Shown: one piece after another, positions 1 to 11,600 of the stretch
Layout: each line of letters opens with the position of its first letter
How positions within the stretch are numbered: the first letter of the stretch is position 1
NCBI GenBank assembly: GCA_904066235.2
Contig: CAJFCV020000006.1
Location: forward strand, 5,828,001-5,892,000
Reading direction: 5' to 3'
Length of the DNA stretch: 64,000 nt
Source: Bursaphelenchus xylophilus
Lineage: Eukaryota > Nematoda > Chromadorea > Rhabditida > Aphelenchoididae
Translations under genes and position numbers: made by a program
The notes under the pieces: model-generated
The model's database searches: none
Told to the model about the DNA's origin: nothing
What the model saw: only the letters and a program-made list of their open reading frames with translations

Positions 1-1196
1 ATAAGGCAAGAAAACGGGTTCCCAATCTGCTCTTCGTTTGTTACAGTAAATCAATTTGCTAAATACCATGAGCCTGCTCGTTTTAAAACAGTATTGTGAA
101 CAAAAAAAGAGATCTGCTGGCTCAACGATGCTTCCTGCTTCTGACGGGAATTAATAGAAGCTTGGGGAATGCGCGATCGCCCTAACCAAATGGAATTTCT
201 CCCGGAAGAAGTCGTAAAGAAAAGGTAATGTCGATCTCTTTTTTCGTTTCTCCGTTCCCTCGGCCTGCTCTCAGATTCAATTTACGGAACATTATCACTC
301 GCTTATCAACCTCTACGAAAAGAGACCGGTTTCCGCACCACAAAAGAAGCCAGTTCTTTTGTTTCTTGGAGGGATAAGAGAGCTAAACTACTATGTGAGA
401 AAAGCTACTACCTAACCCAGAGTAGGTCGTCTAAGGTGGGATCGGGGGATTAGCGACTTCGACGGGGATCTGATAACGGAGAAAAAGTAAAAGTTTTGAT
501 AAGAAACGATGCGATACACTTAACGCTTATCAATTTATCCACAATGAGAACGAGATCAACGACTTTCATCTTCCAATTACTCAAAACAGTGTGAAAACAG
601 GGAAATAAGTGAGAATGAATGGAATGAAGGTCAGAGTTTCGGATAGAAGAGTGATTGATATGACATCACAATTGCAAACAACCCGTCCAACCCCTACTTT
701 CTACGTTTTCTGATGGTTCTAATTCCAAATCAAAATTATTAGTATAACAAGACGAAGTTCAAAACTTCTTTTTGAAGAAAGGATGATATCCAAAAAGTGA
801 AGATTGTTATGAAATACGAGAACTCACCGAAACTCTCTCCATTCAGACTAGCCGGGCGTGGCGCCAGCCAGGCACGGCCGGGGTACATCGCCCGAGGTGA
901 TGAAGTTTTGTTTTAAAGAGATCCAATTCCAGGAGTGTCCATTCCACTCTCACTTTCTGGTCAGGATATATTCAAAGTCTTTTTGAATATAACAACTGAC
1001 GTTATCAAGGGGCTTATTTTTTCAGCTCAAAAAACGAATTAAAAATTGCCCGAGGCAAGAGAAGAAAGGAGGAAGGCCATTAATTATGAACAAAAAAGTT
1101 TCTGAAATACGAAAACTGGCGCCATCAGATAAATCGGTCTCATTCGTTGTAAAGTCAATATGTCAGATAACAATTAAGTTCTTTATTGGCCAAGAA
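1..1196. other. No gene recognised
   Basis: I found no convincing coding exon, RNA gene or repeat in this stretch, which lies downstream of the DUSP12 stop codon. A GC-richer patch near 850-895 stands out from the AT-rich surroundings but resembles nothing I know. An open frame on the plus strand around 1086-1526 overlaps antisense the last DUSP12 exons and has no family features, so I treat it as chance. Confidence 0.4.
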
Positions 1197-3442
1197 TCAA
1201 GAGATAACAACGCTGGGGACCGCCATGTTTGCAGGGAGAGAGAGATCTCCACCCACCCGGATCTTATCCACTTGACATTTTTGGATGTAAAACCATGGAG
1301 AGACTGCAAAAAGAAAATAATGCAGCTATTCCAAACTTACCATGAGTTCCACATCTCAAGTCATCGGATCCCAAACATTTCCTACCTCCCCATATATATT
1401 GGCCTAACTTCTCCGAACATTTCGGGCAATTTATCTGAAATATCGATTGTAATCATTCTGCTCAGCCTTATAATCAAAATTAATTACAGTTCGGGTCGAT
1501 GGTCAACGATAACGTTTTATAGGTAAAATCATTGAAAATATTTTTTTTATGTAACTTGCACTATTTTTGAGTGATTTTTTCGGCACAGTGAAAAAAGGTA
1601 TAGGAAATGCACCCAATGCACTTACGCCAAATTTCCATGCAGCCCTATTTTTGCGAGGATTTGCATCACCCGGAGGATAGGCTACCCCACCGGATAGGTT
1701 ACCCCACCGAATAGGTTACCCCACCGGATAGGTTACCTAGAGGATAGGTTACCCTTTACCAAAAAAAAGAAAAAAAAATTTTTTTGAAATGTTTTCGCTT
1801 CGGGACTTGGAAAAAACGGATTTTTTGTGAAAATTGAATAAAATTTGAAACGTTTTCGCTTCGGGACTTGGAAAACAGGATTTTTTGTGAAATTCGAATA
1901 AAATTTGAAATGTTTTCGAGCTGACTGAATATGAAAACCGGGTTTCTGTTACTACCTTTAGGGATTCTGTTTGAAATTTTTTCGACTTATAACACTTTTA
2001 GACGTTAATGGTGTTGTTTTGGTGCCTAGTACTGCTTAAAAACACATTTTTAACACTTGGTACTAAATAGAACTACCTGGTACTATTTAGTACGTGGTGT
2101 ATATTCAGTCAGACACCCTTTTTCTACTCCCGAAGCGAAAACGTTTCAAAATTTTCACAAAAAGTCTTTTTTTCCAAGTCCCGAAGCGAAAACATTTCAA
2201 ATTTTATTCAAATTTCCCAAAAAATCTTTTGTTTCATTCCCGAAGCGAAAACATTTCAAAAAAAAAATCTGTCCCGAAGCGAAAACATTTCAAAAAAATT
2301 TTTTTTTTTCAGAAAAGGGTAACCTATCCTCGGGGTAACCTATCCTCCGAGGTAACCTATCCGAAACTTGGGGTAACCTATTGGCTAGGGGTAACCTATC
2401 CTCCGAGAACGTTTGCGAGTTTGGATATAATATTTGCGCGTACCTTGGGTGGTACCGGCGGATGATAGCTTACTTGCCTTTCCTTGAAATTGGTCTGCAT
2501 CCATCCATTTCATTGGGGTGATAAAGTACTCGAAATTACATCGATTATCGCCCAAACTGAAAGCCTTCCGCAATTTCTTTTCGTCGTTTTCCGTCATCGC
2601 TTCTCCCGTAGTTCCAGATCTTCCTCGACCATGATACAGGACATGAGTGTCGTAGAATAGGTCTGCTCTGCATTTCCTGCATCTGAATTTTAATTGTGCC
2701 GCCATCCCCTCAGGTGACTTGTGATCCAGAGAAGCCTTTGGAATGTTGATGGGAGCCTGAGGATCCGAGATTGAGGTGCTAGCTGAGTCGATGATAGGGG
2801 AACAAGGCTGCAGTTTAGGTACGTTCCCTGTATCTGCGCAGAAATTGCGGTACAAGGGAGAGACCGTAAGACTTTGGGGATCAGCTTTATAACCAAGGTG
2901 GGCGAAGATCTCCAGTTGTCTCATAAATCCAGTGTTCGGTCTGCAATCGTAGGACTTGATCCATCTAACACTTACTGCACATTTGGCCGCCTTTCTTTTA
3001 AAAATAACAGTGCCTTATTCGGACTCCATTCAAACCGTCTCATGAGGTATGCACAAACAACCGTAACGCATCTGGAAGTGCCCATCTCACTAAAGCAAAC
3101 TGTGACTAATTTTATTTTCTTACCAATGGACAAGGATGTTAACACCATCTTTGACTGCATTTTCTATATAAGCCACAGCTTCTTCCAATACGTTATCTCC
3201 TAGGATATCTTGTGTGGGCATATCCATCATGAATATAAATTTATAATGGATGCCATTAATCTTCTTAGAGTCATCTATGGACATGGCTGAAACTGTGAGG
3301 ACTCGCTGGATCTAAATACATAAAACATGATAAAGTATAGTAGTAACTTTACTCTCAGATCCTCCAACTTTTTTCTCTGAGTAGCACCAATAACCGAAAT
3401 GGCATCGGAAAGATGGATCCCATCTAAAATATGATCAATCAT
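1197..3442 (-). CDS. DUSP12: Dual-specificity phosphatase 12 (YVH1-type, zinc-binding)
   Basis: Atypical dual-specificity phosphatase; YVH1/DUSP12 proteins act in 60S ribosome maturation and cell-cycle control and bind zinc through the C-terminal domain. Six exons (minus strand: 3442-3353, 3311-3124, 3089-2976, 2940-2478, 1434-1341, 1303-1197) splice to 351 codons, close to human DUSP12. The P-loop reads HCEMGTSR, so the Cys-x5-Arg catalytic signature is intact, and it is assembled across a 34-nt intron. The DUSP signature NVQPNTGFMRQL follows. The zinc domain is split: CRKC lies in exon 4; CPKC, KLGQYIW and RCGTH lie in exons 5 and 6, beyond a roughly 1-kb intron that holds an inverted-repeat element (1671-2406). 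That intron seems to use a GC donor (gcaagt at 2477-2472). The start codon directly follows ttgtttgcag, a likely trans-splice acceptor. SUOX lies 426 bp upstream on the same strand, so co-transcription is possible but unproven. Confidence 0.9.
1671..2406. mobile_element. Palindromic element with tandem-repeat arms inside DUSP12 intron 4
   Basis: The left arm (about 1672-1920) starts with tandem copies of a 17-18-nt unit (ggataggttaccccacc), then a block with gttttcgcttcgggacttgg repeated about every 75 nt. The right arm (about 2125-2406) is its inverse complement and ends in several ggtaacctatcc copies. The core (about 1985-2100) is rich in ttggtac / gtactatttagtac motifs and resembles the core of the larger element at 21015-22704. 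No transposase reading frame is seen, so this is a non-autonomous (MITE-like) element or an expanded foldback. I could not define a target duplication. It sits wholly within the 1435-2477 intron of DUSP12. Confidence 0.75.
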
Positions 3443-3868
3443 CTGCAAACAAATAATTTAATTCTCTCAGACGTCACAATTATGATGCAAATAGGCTTCG
3501 AAATCGTTACGCAAAGGTAGAAAAGAGAACTCCGATCAGGATTCAACCTTTTTTAATTCATTTGTTTAACAATAACAAAAGAAATTGAATCATGATCTGC
3601 TCCGAATACAAATACATCATTGTAAGGACGGCCCCTTAGAGCCACACCTCAAATAATACTGGCAGTCCAAGCCCAAAACAAGGCGACCGCCCACTCAGAC
3701 ATACAAATTTATTATAAACGGAACTTTATTGATAAGAAGTGTCAATGGAGCAATTAAAATTACCCGGAAAGCATAAGAAATCGATTGAAAACGGGCTTAC
3801 ACAAGAAGCGTTTTAATCACAGGCCTAACAAATATAATACCTCTATGAACTCAGAAAATATAATTGGT

Positions 3869-6243
3869 TCATTCGGTAACATGGACCATTACTCGATGCC
3901 ATGATGTATTCACCAATCCTCTGATGTTCCATAGTCCAGATGGGGTCTCTGGTTGAGTATTATAAGATCGATCCGTTGCTTTACATACAATCTCCACCGT
4001 GTCTCCAGGCTTCGCAGACTCCGGAATTGGAATATCCGCTTTCCACAGAGTCCAAGCCCACATTCTTTCCTAAAACATTAAGGTTATTACATGCATCTGA
4101 CAGTAAAATCAACATACCAATTCCTGCGATGACTCTTGTTCCAGTTCCGCCGAATACCAAGTCTCGCCATTATCAGTAGACACTTCAACTCTGATGATCC
4201 CCCTTCCTCCTCCGCTCCACGAATAACCTGCTACTTCGATTGTTCCATCATCTACACAAATAACTCATAAATCCTTCAATTCCTTCGTTACCTTTGGATA
4301 CTTTCGTGCCTTTGCTCGGAGTCATAATAGCACTTTGAACTGGGTATTCTTGGATTGATGGGACCGAATCATAATCAATTTTATCCGCCTGTGTTACGGA
4401 TGGAGAAAACGCTCTAGAAATATGCGGTTAAAATCAGAGCAGGGTGACTCAGTAATTGCGCCCCATTCACCCACGAATTACACTTTTTCAGTTTTCGAGC
4501 TAAACCAAGATTTTTTAAAGATTTTAGATATCAAAATTCCATCGACCGAATTTTTGGAGGACAAAATTGGTCTTAAAAAACAAAAATTTAGGACGCTATT
4601 TTCTGACCAGAAACCAAGCTTTTGTTCCTGTTAGTCAAGAAAAAACAGCCAAATTTTCTCTCCAAGATTCAAATAGAAAAGGGCATAATTCTGGAGACAC
4701 CTTATTCAATCATGTTCCAACATCTTAAATGATCCATACCGGTAATCTTTTCTCTGCCAATGTGAAGGACTCTCGACATCCGAAGTTTTAATGGAAGTCA
4801 GCCATTTCACTTGACGAGCTCCGACATTCCCTGGGACAACAGCTCTGAGGGGAAATCCATGATCCTTTGGGATGTCTTGATCATTCATCTTGTAAGCTAT
4901 AATTGTATCAGGATCCATGGCCTTGTGGAAGGGAATTGAAGCTCCGTATCTAGTTCCTGTAGGGTCAGTGTCAGCACCTTCAAAATGGATATGCTTAATC
5001 CGTTTGTCTTTGGGATCAACCCCAGCTGTGATCAATATATCCTAAACAAAACTATCACAGAGAGAACTCAACATACTCTCAATCTGGCTCCAGTCCACTT
5101 CGCATTGCTTATCGCGGTCCCCGTCCACATTAATCCATTCACTTTCTTGTATTCATTCATGTCATTTCTCCTGTTTCCCGCGCATTGAACCACTGACACC
5201 ACATTCACTGGTTCGTATTTTAATTTGAGGTCTTCAACTGATAATCGAATTGGTCTTTTCACACCGAGGCCTTCAATTTGAAGGGAATGCGTTTTTGCAT
5301 CCGTCTAAAACTATATTACGGTTAACAAACATAACTGATCCAGAATCTGACAGAAAACGCAGAAGTCAAGCAGACACTGCGATGCAACATAATACATACC
5401 TGAGGAACAGGCATATGATTCCGGATAAAGAAAAGTTCATTAGGTGTTAGAAAGTTATCTAAAATTAGACTTGGGGGAGTCTCGGCGTTGAACGGTTTCT
5501 GTGAATTCACCAAAAGAGCTGGATGTCTTGGAGGATCAAGACTGAACGGATCGTTTTCATCCGTCGCCTAAAACCAGTCTTTGTCAACTCCTTGAAAGCG
5601 ATTTACCTTCGTCGGAATGCTTTCTAACTCTTTTATATCAACAGATCCAATTCTCAACGTCTCCAATATTTCCATGACTTCATTCGTCTTATGCTGCGCA
5701 TAAATTGCCCAAAAAGGTTCTACAGATCCACCACCGGCCATCAAAATCTTGTCCCCACCTGGGTGACTCTCCACAAATTCGGTCACATCATAAACACCCT
5801 GCAAAAAAGCTGTTTATATTTTATACGGATACACCTAAAAATGTGCGGAGACAAAGGAATAAGAACGTACAGTTTTGTATCTGACCCAGATGCGGTCCGA
5901 ATTCTTTCCATGCTTCTCAATATCAGCTAATTTAAATGTTGGCAGATCGTGCCTTTCTGGAGGTTCAAAACTCGAATTTCTTGATGTCTTCGCTGTTGCT
6001 GCTTCCGCTTCTCTGAAGAACCTTCTCCGACCTTCGAATAATCCACCAAGAATAACTATTCCTGCAGTTGCTCCATAAAAATGAGTCCTCTGGTTAAAAC
6101 TTGCACGGCCTAGGAAGCAGTCAACAGTAATTAAATATATGACAATTAACCAACACTTGAAAAAACTTACCATGAAAAGTCGTGGCGGATCGGCTTGGTC
6201 GAAGATTTCTGGGTATTTTGAGGACATTCAGCCGGCAAAACAT
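3869..6243 (-). CDS. SUOX: Sulfite oxidase, mitochondrial
   Basis: Oxidises sulfite to sulfate in the mitochondrial intermembrane space using a molybdopterin cofactor and a cytochrome b5 heme, passing electrons to cytochrome c. Nine exons (6243-6171, 6109-5871, 5798-5607, 5567-5400, 5304-5077, 5041-4740, 4413-4292, 4251-4118, 4069-3869) join to 552 codons. Order: an Arg-rich presequence after MFCRLNVLK; a hydrophobic stretch ([13 protein letters not shown]) that could anchor it or act as a sorting signal; cytochrome b5 with HPGG and a second His in AIYAQHKT; the Moco domain with the molybdenum-ligand Cys in VVQCAGNRR; and the C-terminal dimerisation domain starting [12 protein letters not shown] chose the ATG at 6243 because it gives a short Arg-rich presequence and lies 22 nt after a ctgcag acceptor; an upstream in-frame ATG at 6330 is possible. 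AATAAA-type signals lie about 140-160 bp past the stop. Confidence 0.93.
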
Positions 6244-6474
6244 TGATATATTTACAGGCAAACGACTGCAGCAATTCAAAAAGAGGGGCGAGCCCACGAC
6301 GACAAACACGCATTTTCTCACTGCGACCACCGAAAAACGGTTTACAACCTCAATTTAGGTCAAGTCTCCCCCTTTCTCGCCAAGTTTCAACAACGGTTTC
6401 GTGGAAATTGGACAGATTTTTTTTCGCTGCAATCGTACGAAATGTCACTATTGAATCATCAAATAATTATTTTA

Positions 6475-7204
6475 CTAGGGAAGTGTACAAACGAACCCTC
6501 ACCAAATGGCAAGTGTTATACACCATTGGAAAGCCCTTGAAAAATGGTGAAAGGTACCATTTTCATTTTTTGCAGAATGCCTCAGGGCAAAAAATTATAA
6601 ACGGTTGATTTGTCCCTTAAGTAGTTACAATATCTGCTGTGGGGCAAAATAGATCTTATTTCAAAACGCTAAATGGCAATTTTTGCTACTAGGTTGGCCT
6701 AAGAATCATTATGAAGTTTGGCGCTTGCCAGTAAAACCATTTTACATATGATATTTACTGGTTTTAAACACCCATAACACGAAAAAACACTTTTCACTTT
6801 TTTTAATTTTGAAAAACATGTAAGTTTGATGGTTTTAACCGTAATCGACCGTTTTCTAGAAAAATTAAAGCGTTTGTAAAAGTTTAACTCAAATATTATC
6901 CTAACTGTAAGAACGCAAAATGTTTTTGCCCAAGCTGGGAATCGAACCTTGCTTGATTTGGCTTATCAGCCTGCTTAGCAACCACTGCACTATTGAAGCA
7001 ACCCTCTTCGAGGATTTTTATCCGCTCAAGAGAAAGAAAGATTTTTGTTGCGAAATAACCCAAAAATAATGAAATTTACAGTATGTCGTCGCGGAAAGGC
7101 ATTCTGCAAAAAATGAAAATGGTATCTTTCACCGTTTTTCAAGGGCTTTCCAATGGTGTATATCACTAGCCATTTGGTGAGGGTTCGTTTGTACACTTCC
7201 CTAG
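6475..7204. mobile_element. MITE with TTA target duplication (PIF/Harbinger-like), nested in the 6395-7658 element
   Basis: The terminal inverted repeats begin ctagggaagtgtacaaacg and match over roughly 110 bp (6475-6585 against 7090-7204). The trinucleotide TTA flanks both ends (6472-6474 and 7205-7207), the usual target duplication of PIF/Harbinger elements. The middle contains a tRNA-like stretch on the minus strand (about 6930-7002). There is no transposase, so it is non-autonomous. Confidence 0.72.
6930..7002 (-). repeat. tRNA-like sequence with A and B boxes (tRNA pseudogene or SINE head)
   Basis: Read on the minus strand, a good A box (tagtgcagtgg, 6992-6982) and an exact B box (ggttcgattcc, 6948-6938) are spaced as in a tRNA gene. 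The anticodon and acceptor stems do not pair properly, so a functional tRNA is unlikely. It lies inside the nested MITE. Confidence 0.45.
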
Positions 7205-7667
7205 TTAGTGAAAAAAATCTGTCGAGTTTCACTCTGTCCAATTTCACCCTGTCCAATTTCCACGAAGCCGTCCAATTTCACCCTGTCCAATTTCCACGCT
7301 CTGACCAAATTATTTCTGTCCAATTTCACTCTGTGCAATCTCCACGAAGCCCAAAAAATTGCTTCGTGGAAATTGGACAGAGTGAAATTGGACAGATTTT
7401 CGCTGCAATCGTACGAAATGTCAATATTGAATCATCAAATAATTATTTTTTGCAGGGAAAAAATCTGTCGAGTTTCACTCTGTCCAATTTCACTCTGTCC
7501 AATTTCCACGCTCTGTCCAAATTATTTCTGTCCAATTTCACTCTGTCCAGTTTCCACGAAGCCCAAAAAATAATTATTTGATGATTCAATAGTGACATTT
7601 CGTACGATTGCAGCGAAAAAATCTGTCCAATTTCACTCTGCCCAATTTCCGCGAAGCCTCAACAACG

Positions 7668-8242
7668 ATGGAATTTAAAGTACGCACTTCTGGAAGCCTA
7701 GCAATACACTTGGCCACCTGCAGATTAATTCCCGTCGGGACCCAAAGAGGGATTTGAATTTGTTTGTGTACGGTAAAAAAAATATTTTTTTTGCGGCAGC
7801 AGCAAAAAAAATAAATGGTTCATCAGGCGAAATTTAAACTGGCAGAAGAGAGTATGAGAGAGCTTGTTCAGGTTTTTTACAGCTTCTTTAGACGATAATA
7901 CTAACAAATCATGGGGATAAGGTAGTATTTTTCGAGAGGAGGAAGAAAATCTGGCAAATTTTGAAAGAAATCACAAAAAACAGCTAGTCAACAGCTTTCT
8001 CCAACCGTCCCTGAGCTCGCCGTCTAGAAACAACCGAAAATAAACATAAAATAACTTACTGAGATCAATCCATCGCGATATCAAACAACAAAATTTCCGG
8101 CTGCAGCCGCAAAAAAAAATATTTTTTCTACCGTACACAAACAAATTCAAATCCCTTTTTGGGTCCCGACGGGAATTAATTTGCAGGTGGCCAAGTGTAT
8201 TGCTAGGCTTCCAGAAGTGCGTACTTTAAAAATAAATTCCAT
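7668..8242. mobile_element. Inverted-repeat element (MITE) with about 140-bp arms
   Basis: The left arm starts atggaatttaaagtacgcac, and the right arm (about 8095-8242) is nearly its perfect inverse complement, including gcctagcaatacacttggcc and attcccgtcgggaccc. The arms end in runs around aaaatatttttttt. The roughly 300-bp middle has no coding frame of note. It starts one base after the target duplication of the 6395-7658 element. I could not define a target-site duplication of its own. Confidence 0.75.
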
Positions 8243-8630
8243 GAAAGAATTTTTGTTGTAGCTAACTAGCCACTACGTAGATCAAGATGCCGAGTCTCCG
8301 TAAACGCAGACCCGTCACCGAATATATTCGGTGAACCAAAAATGGGGTGTCTCAGCTTCGATTTAAGAGTGAAGAAATATGACCGATTTTGAGATTTTGA
8401 AAAAGACGCTAAATTTGCTTTCTCGAGCTTTTTTTCTCATGTCGGCCTCATTTTTTCCATTTTATTTTTTCAAAAAAAAGTGAGGAGAATTTTTAACGTT
8501 TTGCTTCGGAACGACCGGTAAGATCTTATTTCTTCACTCTTATTTGATAAATCTATTTACTTTATAGAAATTGGTGCAGATTTATTTTTTCGGTCCTAAA
8601 TTTACGGTACAAACATAAACGACAATTTTT

Positions 8631-11600
8631 TCACGTAATACTCCGTAGTTCTTGGCAATACATTCGAAAAGATTCAGCCAGATCTTCAACACTCAATTTA
8701 GTACCCAGAGCAAGTTCCAACAGTTCAGCTGACGGCCTTTCACCTCCTCGAGCTTGGACCCCAGCCCAATGCCCTCCGGAGATTCTGGAGAACGGATCTT
8801 TTTCGAAATGTTTCTGCCAGATCTGTGACGCGCAAGCTTTCGCTATGGTGTATGAGTAATATTTGGCCCCATACGTGACAATATGGGTAAAGCCTTGATG
8901 ATACGCGTAATCAGCCGGTAGAATCAGTCTGGGAAACAAATTCTGATGCAACTCATGATAAAGACGCATTGGTGAACTGGAATCATTGTGATGTAGTTGA
9001 AGATCAAACAGAGCAAGGAGAAGTTGTTGAGTATGGAAATGGGTGGGGTAAATGTTCAACGAAGAATGCATCGCTTTAGCATACTCATTAGTAAACAACG
9101 AGCCCTTGAGATCCTCGCAGAATCTTTTCAGCACCTAAGAGAAATAATCATTTTATCTTATTACACAACATACCCTCGGATCACTGAAGAAAAACTCCAT
9201 TAGATTCGAAGGGACCTCAGCAAAATCGGTGGGACATCTCGTACCAGCTGTATGCTGATACCGGGTAGCACCAAGCATTGAATGTATGGCATGACCAAGT
9301 TCATGAAACATATTCTCAGCATGTTGAGGGTGAATTGTGACGGATTCCAAAAGATCTTCTAACCCCATTTTACGACTATTGCCATCGAAGAAAGACAGGG
9401 AGAGAACTACAATCGGCTTTTGATTTGTTCCGTCTTCTAACTACAAATACCGTCATTGCAATTAGATCCACCTTACTAATTTTGAGCATCGAACAGTAAA
9501 ATGGCAATCGCCAATATTTTTGGACTTTCTCCTTTCGGCATCAATATATATTGTTCCCAAGAAATCATGGCCCTTTTCAACTTGTATCTTAACCACATCG
9601 CCATCCCAAATCTCGTGTTCTTCCGGTCTTGAAATCTCCAAATTGATCCCATATAAATCATGACACACGTCTCCGAATCCTTTCAAAACTCCTCCAAACC
9701 TCAAGAATCTCGAGAGATCTCCATACTGTTTGTAGAGTGCCTGTTGTTTCATTCTCGAAGCCATCTCAACATCAGCATGAGAAAGTTCGGATCTTGAAGA
9801 GATCAGTTTGTTATCCACGGCTACTTTATATACATCCTCTAGTTCTTCATCCAGTATTGGTTTTAATTTCTAAAACATTGATTTTTAGTTTTTTCATACA
9901 CTTACTTTAGTCACCAATTCAAGGAATTGAACGGCTTGATCGTATCCTCCAAGTATTGTATGTTGCTGTGCTCGGTCGGCAAAACTCCTGAATCCAGTCA
10001 GTCTGGCCAGTTTTTGTCGATGCTCGATCAAATCCATCAACCTTTTCTCCTTCTCCGCATCAAACTTTACGTACCCGTTTTCGCATCTTGCACTCTGTTC
10101 GCAGAATTTCATCCCCAATTCGAAGATTTTGCTCGAAAGTCGGACAAATTCCTTTCGCTGAAATTATTTTGATAATTTGCCCTAATAAAATGTGGCTGAT
10201 ACTTTTTTATCTAGCAAGTGGATGTCTTGCTATTCAACCAAACAATACCCCTCAATACAGGCCCGGCCTCGTAAGTTGTAAACCATTTTCAACAACTCTA
10301 TAAACTAAAGAGTATGAACGAAGACTATCCAGCGGTGTTCCCTGCCCCAGATCCTCAATACAAAGAAGATCCCCTTCCCGGCATTCCAGATGACCTCAAA
10401 GAATATCTCAAATTGGATTTCGGCCAAGGATACTACGAGCCAAAGTGCAATAACCCGGAGAGACGTCCTTATATTGAGCCCGTCTACTATTGGCCGGGAG
10501 ATACAATCAAACTGAAGTGCCGAGTGTGTGAGGAGGAGCAGGCCAACAATGGGAAGATCAAGAATTGGGCCTTTTTGGATCGAAAAATAGCTGGCAAGAT
10601 CGATAAATTGCATTTGACTATCAAGAATAAGAACTGGTTACCCATTCAACAACTTCATACTAAGCCTCCAAGGCCCGTGCTAACGCCAGAATTTACATGC
10701 AAGTTTTTGCTTATGTCCGCTAATGAATTCTTCATTTTAGTCTCGAGTGCAACACCTATCCACCGTCCCAATCCACATGCCTACCAAAGAGATGGGTTTC
10801 TTATCATAACCAATGTCAGTTTGAGCTACAGTATCTTCATATTTTATTTTTCAGAGTGTAGCAGCAACTTACGGACTCTATCGTTGTTTTGATTATGACA
10901 AGACTGATAACCTCGACTATATCTATTACCTTATTCCTTACACTCCTATACTGGTAGACTCGGCAAATCAGCGGACCATCAGACCCGAATATGAAATTCT
11001 AGAGAGAGAAAGTTACAAACATTTCGATGAATACCATCGATGGAGAACTTATCCGACCTTCATTCAAGACAAAAAGAATGGAATTTGTGCCGGAGAATGT
11101 AACGACAAGGTGATATTACAACAAATTGCGCCATCTTAGAATAGTATCTAGATGTTTCCCACATCAAAACCCCGGTAACTAAATGGGAAGGTCCAGTGAT
11201 TCGTGATCACGACGTCAAAAAACTGACACACAAGATCAATTTGGAAGTTTACTTTAAATGGGATAATTGGACATCTTGTGAGAATGGGATGGATATGCAA
11301 ACTAGGGTCGGACAATGTTACCTACGCAAAACAAGGCCTTCGATTGTATTCAAAAGGGATTTGGATCCACTATCAGGAAAAGAGAAACATGTTCTGGGGG
11401 AAGTGGACTATGCCCTGACTCTCCACAAACTTCTGGAGAATGTCCCGGCCTTCAAACAAGACGGGTTCCCGTTGTTTACGTCAGTATAAAGCAATACATA
11501 ACTATGTTTGCAGAGGGATTCTGATGGATGCGATGCTGCCGAAGAACGATCCTTTCGACGTCTCCACAAAGATCCCGGCATTCGAATGGCAAAGTTTTTA

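Larger units (their letters stand above)
6395..7658. mobile_element. Outer inverted-repeat element with 8-bp target duplication, host of a nested MITE
   Basis: The ends are inverted copies (ggtttcgtggaaattgg on the left; the complement of ggcttcgcggaaattgg on the right) flanked by the same 8 bases, tcaacaac (6387-6394 and 7659-7666). An 8-bp duplication is typical of hAT-type elements. Both arms contain cgctgcaatcgtacgaaatg, and a third copy lies in the middle at about 7405. The right part has many copies of gtccaatttcactct and gtccaatttccacg. The 730-bp element at 6475-7204 interrupts the left arm, so the original element was about 530 bp. No transposase frame is visible. Confidence 0.75.

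Noticed and set aside
840..900. GC-rich patch considered as a fragment of a structural RNA.
   Set aside because: No match to tRNA, 5S, spliced-leader or other RNA patterns that I can recall; no fold stood out.
1086..1526. 146-codon plus-strand frame.
   Set aside because: It lies antisense to the DUSP12 zinc-domain exons and has no recognisable domain.
2057..2465. Frames with repeated PEAKTFQ / KRKHFK units.
   Set aside because: Translations of the repeat arms of the 1671-2406 element.
7153..7581. 142-codon frame with repeated LSSFTLSNF units and an overlapping 121-codon frame.
   Set aside because: Derived from the gtccaatttcactct repeat inside the 6395-7658 element.
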